This document shows, piece by piece, positions 61,350 through 64,000 of a stretch of 64,000 bases of DNA. Source of the stretch: Mycobacterium ostraviense (GTDB lineage: Bacteria; Actinomycetota; Actinomycetes; Mycobacteriales; Mycobacteriaceae); the NCBI RefSeq assembly GCF_002705925.1, contig NZ_NKRE01000001.1, positions 5,307,697 to 5,371,696 of the forward strand, written 5' to 3'. The first letter of the stretch is position 1. Each line of letters begins with the position of its first letter. Both the position numbers and the translations under genes were made by a program. The notes under the pieces are model-generated. The model saw only the letters and a list, made by a program, of their open reading frames with translations. It was not told the DNA's origin and made no database searches.

Positions 61350-62891
61350 TTATCGAGCGGGTTCCGGTGCGTCCCTTGGGGCAGCCGGCTCCGGCACCCG
61401 GTACAGCGAATACCAGGCCAGCAGTGCGAACGCGGTCGCCAGCCCGACGTGCAGCCAGGAATACATGCCGTGTGATCCGTCGGGTTTGAAGATCACCATG
61501 ACCCAGGTCGAGAACCCCGCGATAGCCGCGACAGCCGGCCGTGACTGGGCCAGTGGGGCCACTATCGCCAGCGGCCAGGAGTAGTACCACGGCAGGGCGG
61601 CGGGGACGAACAACACCACGATCAGCATCGACCACGCGATGCCGGCCAGCACCGCCCGGTCATCGCGGCGGAACCGCCACCACAGCAGCGGCAGCGACAC
61701 CGCGATGATCAGAATCCCGATGAACCTGGTGATACGCAGCAAGGTGTAGAAGTCGATGCTGAAGAAGTTCCTGCCCAGAGCGTGGATCAGGTTCGCCGCT
61801 CCCGTCGGCAGCGTCAACCAGTTGATGATCTTCACCGAGCCCGCCAGCGCCGTGAGCCACCCCAGTCCGACGCCGGCCACCGCGGACAGCACCGCGAACA
61901 CCGCCACGAATATCAGCAGCGACGCTGCGGCGGCAGCCAGGAACGCCTGAACCGGCCGGTACCCCCGGTCATCGCGCAGATGTCGCATCCAGACCCAGAA
62001 CAGGAACGGCAGCGCCAGCCCGGCGGTGGCTTTGACCGCGATCGCCACCGTGATCAGCGTCATGCCCGCGACATGGCGACGCTGCATGGTGAGCGCGATG
62101 CCGGCGGCCATCAGGCCGACCATCAGCATCTCGTTGTGCACTCCACCCATCAGATGGATGAGCACCAGTGGGTTGAGCACGCAGGTCCACAGCGCGGTGG
62201 CGCCGTCGGCGCCGAGATGCCGTGCCAGGCGCGGGGCCGCCCAAATCAACAGCGCCAGCCCGGGCAGCATGCACAAGCGCAACAGCATGGTCCCCGCGAC
62301 CACGTTGTTGCCGACGATGATCGTGACGAATTTGGCCACCAGAATGAACGCCGGACCGTAGGGGGCGGTGGTGATCGTCCAGATCGGGCTCACGTCGTCC
62401 AGCAACGCATTCGGGTTGGCGACCGGCCCCACCGCGTAGGGATCCAGGCCGTCGCGCAGCAGTGCGCCCTGGGCCAGGTAGGAGTAGGTGTCGCGGCTGA
62501 AGACGGGCACCGACAGCAGCAGCGGCGCCAGCCAGAATGCGGTGGTGGCCCGCATGGTGAACTCGGTCGCTTCGCCGGTGAGGACCCGTCGGCCCAGCCG
62601 CAGCCACGCGATCACCATCAGGCCCACGCCCAACCACAACACGATCGACGACAGCACCAGCCCGTGGCCGAAGCGCAGCCACGACATGTGAATCGTCTCC
62701 AGCAGCGGGTCGTGCTGGCGGGTGCTGCCGGCTCCCAACCCTCCCGCGGTGATCAACACAGCCCCCAGGAAACCCAGCCAGGCGGGTTTGGCCTGCGGAG
62801 TGCCGGCGAATTCGCGAAATCGTGAAATACGTTGGCTCACTGACAGTTTCGTCGCCGAGCCAGCTTCCTGCGGGGGCGTTGCACTGGTCAT
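61350..62891 (-). CDS. mptA: Alpha-(1,6)-mannopyranosyltransferase
   Basis: MptA (Rv2174) extends the alpha-1,6-mannan backbone of lipomannan and lipoarabinomannan from polyprenyl-phosphomannose. The 513-residue GT-C membrane protein has about 13 helices. The first large loop carries SVPVFSRDTYSYLAQGALL (with the catalytic-type Asp) and DPYAVGPVANPNALLDDVSPIW. GGVHNEMLMVGLMAAG and VPAALPWYYSWPLA are conserved helices. ATG 62891 starts 4 nt after the idsA2 stop, so the two are co-transcribed. Confidence 0.95.
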   Translation of the reverse strand: MTSATPPQEAGSATKLSVSQRISRFREFAGTPQAKPAWLGFLGAVLITAGGLGAGSTRQHDPLLETIHMSWLRFGHGLVLSSIVLWLGVGLMVIAWLRLGRRVLTGEATEFTMRATTAFWLAPLLLSVPVFSRDTYSYLAQGALLRDGLDPYAVGPVANPNALLDDVSPIWTITTAPYGPAFILVAKFVTIIVGNNVVAGTMLLRLCMLPGLALLIWAAPRLARHLGADGATALWTCVLNPLVLIHLMGGVHNEMLMVGLMAAGIALTMQRRHVAGMTLITVAIAVKATAGLALPFLFWVWMRHLRDDRGYRPVQAFLAAAAASLLIFVAVFAVLSAVAGVGLGWLTALAGSVKIINWLTLPTGAANLIHALGRNFFSIDFYTLLRITRFIGILIIAVSLPLLWWRFRRDDRAVLAGIAWSMLIVVLFVPAALPWYYSWPLAIVAPLAQSRPAVAAIAGFSTWVMVIFKPDGSHGMYSWLHVGLATAFALLAWYSLYRVPEPAAPRDAPEPAR

Positions 62892-62895
62892 CGGT

Positions 62896-63954
62896 TCAGG
62901 CCGACCGGTCCGTGGCGGTCCGGGCCAACTGCGACAATCCGGCCTTGGCTCGTGCGTTGATGGGTGCGGACGCGAGTGTCGCCAGCGCCCGTTGGGTGAG
63001 CTCGGTGATCCGATTCTCGGCCGCTGCCAAAGCGCCGACCCCCGCGATGACCTCACGCAGCTCGCGCACCTGCACGTCGGTCAGCTCGGTGCCGATCGAG
63101 CTACGCAACAGACTGGCCGCCCGCGGGTCCGACTTCTCCGCAAGCTCGGCTGCTTCGGCTATCAGCACCGTGCGTTTTCCCGACCTCAGGTCGTCGCCGG
63201 ACGGCTTGCCGGTCACCGCAGGGTCTCCGAACACCCCGAGCACGTCGTCGCGCAGCTGAAACGCCACCCCGAGGTACGTTCCGAACTGATTAAACGCGGC
63301 AGCGACGTCGGGTCTGTCGGCAGCTGCGGCCACCCCCAGTTGCAGCGGCCGCGACACCGTGTAGCAGGCGGTTTTGTAAGTGGCAACCGTCATCGCCGAG
63401 GCGATCGAGTTCGCGGCACTGGCCTCGGCGACGATGTCGAGGTATTGCCCGCCCAGCACCTCGGTGCGGATGCCGGACCATACCCGCCGCACCCGGCGCG
63501 CAGCGTCGGGCGGCAGGCTGGACTGGCCCACCTCGGAGACGATGTCGTCGGCCCAGGCCTGTGCCACGTCGCCGAGCAGTATCGCCGCCGAGATGCCGAA
63601 CTGGTGCGCCGGGCCGAGCCAGTTGCGCTCCCGGTGCAGCGCGGCGAAATGCACATGGGCCGTCGGCCGGCCGCGACGGGTCGAGGAGGCGTCAATCACG
63701 TCGTCGTGTATCAATGCCCAGGCGTGCAACAGTTCCAGGGCGGAAAACAACCGCAATATCTCGGGACCGGGCTCCTCGGTTGCCACGGCGTGCCAGCCCC
63801 AATATGCGAAGACCGGCCGTAGCCGTTTGCCCCCGCGTAGCGCAAAGTCTTCCAGCCAGGCCGTCAAGGCGTCGTAGTCGCTGCCGATATACGCCGCCTC
63901 GCGACGACGGTCGTGCAGATACCGTCGTAGTTGGTCGGTGATGGCGCCGCCCAA
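62896..63954 (-). CDS. idsA2: Polyprenyl diphosphate synthase
   Basis: This trans-prenyltransferase (352 residues, Rv2173 type) elongates isoprenoid diphosphates. The substrate-binding GGKRLRP is present. The first Asp-rich motif is DDVID (84-88), and the second is QLRDDVLGVFGD. GKPSGDDLRSGKRT follows, as in GGPP/farnesyl synthases. It could supply the polyprenol carrier used by MptA and the GT87 enzyme (inference from linkage). TTG 63954 gives the expected length; the upstream AAAGGGG is rather far, so a start closer to the right edge is possible. Confidence 0.93.
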   Translation of the reverse strand: MGGAITDQLRRYLHDRRREAAYIGSDYDALTAWLEDFALRGGKRLRPVFAYWGWHAVATEEPGPEILRLFSALELLHAWALIHDDVIDASSTRRGRPTAHVHFAALHRERNWLGPAHQFGISAAILLGDVAQAWADDIVSEVGQSSLPPDAARRVRRVWSGIRTEVLGGQYLDIVAEASAANSIASAMTVATYKTACYTVSRPLQLGVAAAADRPDVAAAFNQFGTYLGVAFQLRDDVLGVFGDPAVTGKPSGDDLRSGKRTVLIAEAAELAEKSDPRAASLLRSSIGTELTDVQVRELREVIAGVGALAAAENRITELTQRALATLASAPINARAKAGLSQLARTATDRSA

Positions 63955-64000
63955 GTCGGTTGTCGATGCTTCGACGCTCAGCGCGGCGCCCCTTTCTGCT

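Noticed and set aside
1..64000. CRISPR arrays, tRNA or rRNA genes
   Set aside because: No regularly spaced repeats, and no tRNA cloverleaf or rRNA sequence was recognised on either strand.

Overview
The window is a piece of a high-GC actinobacterial chromosome. Gene content and order identify it as a slow-growing Mycobacterium. From roughly 2.8 kb to the right edge it follows, gene by gene, the block that in M. tuberculosis runs from glnA1 (Rv2220) to idsA2 (Rv2173). Genes are packed, many starts are GTG or TTG, and many neighbours overlap by 1-4 nt (GTGA, ATGA, TGATG). I cannot name the species from the sequence. Comparisons with M. tuberculosis are from memory, because no search was possible.

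Layout. 1-1.7 kb holds decayed mobile DNA: an internally deleted element with terminal inverted repeats, abutting a second small inverted-repeat remnant. 1.7-2.5 kb carries a SAM methyltransferase of the family that O-methylates phthiocerol/phenolphthiocerol lipids. 2.8-7.5 kb carries glnA1, an RDD membrane protein, a DUF4191-type membrane protein and lipA/lipB. 7.5-12 kb is an accessory island absent, as I recall, from M. tuberculosis: a DUF1622-like membrane gene and a four-gene operon (flavodoxin-like protein, DehI-family protein, RraA-like protein, acetolactate-synthase-like ThDP enzyme). 12-17 kb has a TIGR01777-type epimerase, dlaT and ephD. 16.8-19.4 kb is a second small insertion: a membrane protein, an SRPBCC protein and a phytoene-desaturase-like oxidoreductase. 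19.4-32.6 kb has pepB, an adenylate cyclase, gcvT, ilvE, an MFS transporter, cobU-cobT-cobS, a DUF3043 membrane protein, a glycerate kinase, an A-type Fe-S carrier and adoK.

32.6-44 kb holds asnB and then the aerobic respiratory chain: ctaC-ctaF-mmpS3 on the plus strand and ctaE-qcrC-qcrA-qcrB on the minus strand, which together encode most of the bcc-aa3 supercomplex. trpD follows. 44-57 kb is a cell-envelope and lipid block: a nuclease, an NlpC/P60 peptidoglycan hydrolase, pimB', fadD15, SRPBCC proteins, an ArsA-like ATPase, a PlsC acyltransferase and a GT87 mannosyltransferase. 57-64 kb has an RNase AS-type exonuclease, aroG, pknL with its substrate regulator, mptA and idsA2. Three mannosyltransferases (pimB', GT87, mptA) sit in this second half and serve PIM/LM/LAM synthesis.

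Sequence quality matters here. The mmpS3 gene contains 15 nt identical to the Tn5 (Nextera) mosaic end, almost certainly a library or assembly artefact. At least four conserved genes (the DUF1622 gene, the ArsA-like gene, the Rv2180c-like gene and the Rv2175c-like gene) carry reading-frame breaks that are mostly explained by 1-2 nt losses in short GC runs. These could be true decay or uncorrected errors, and raw reads would decide.
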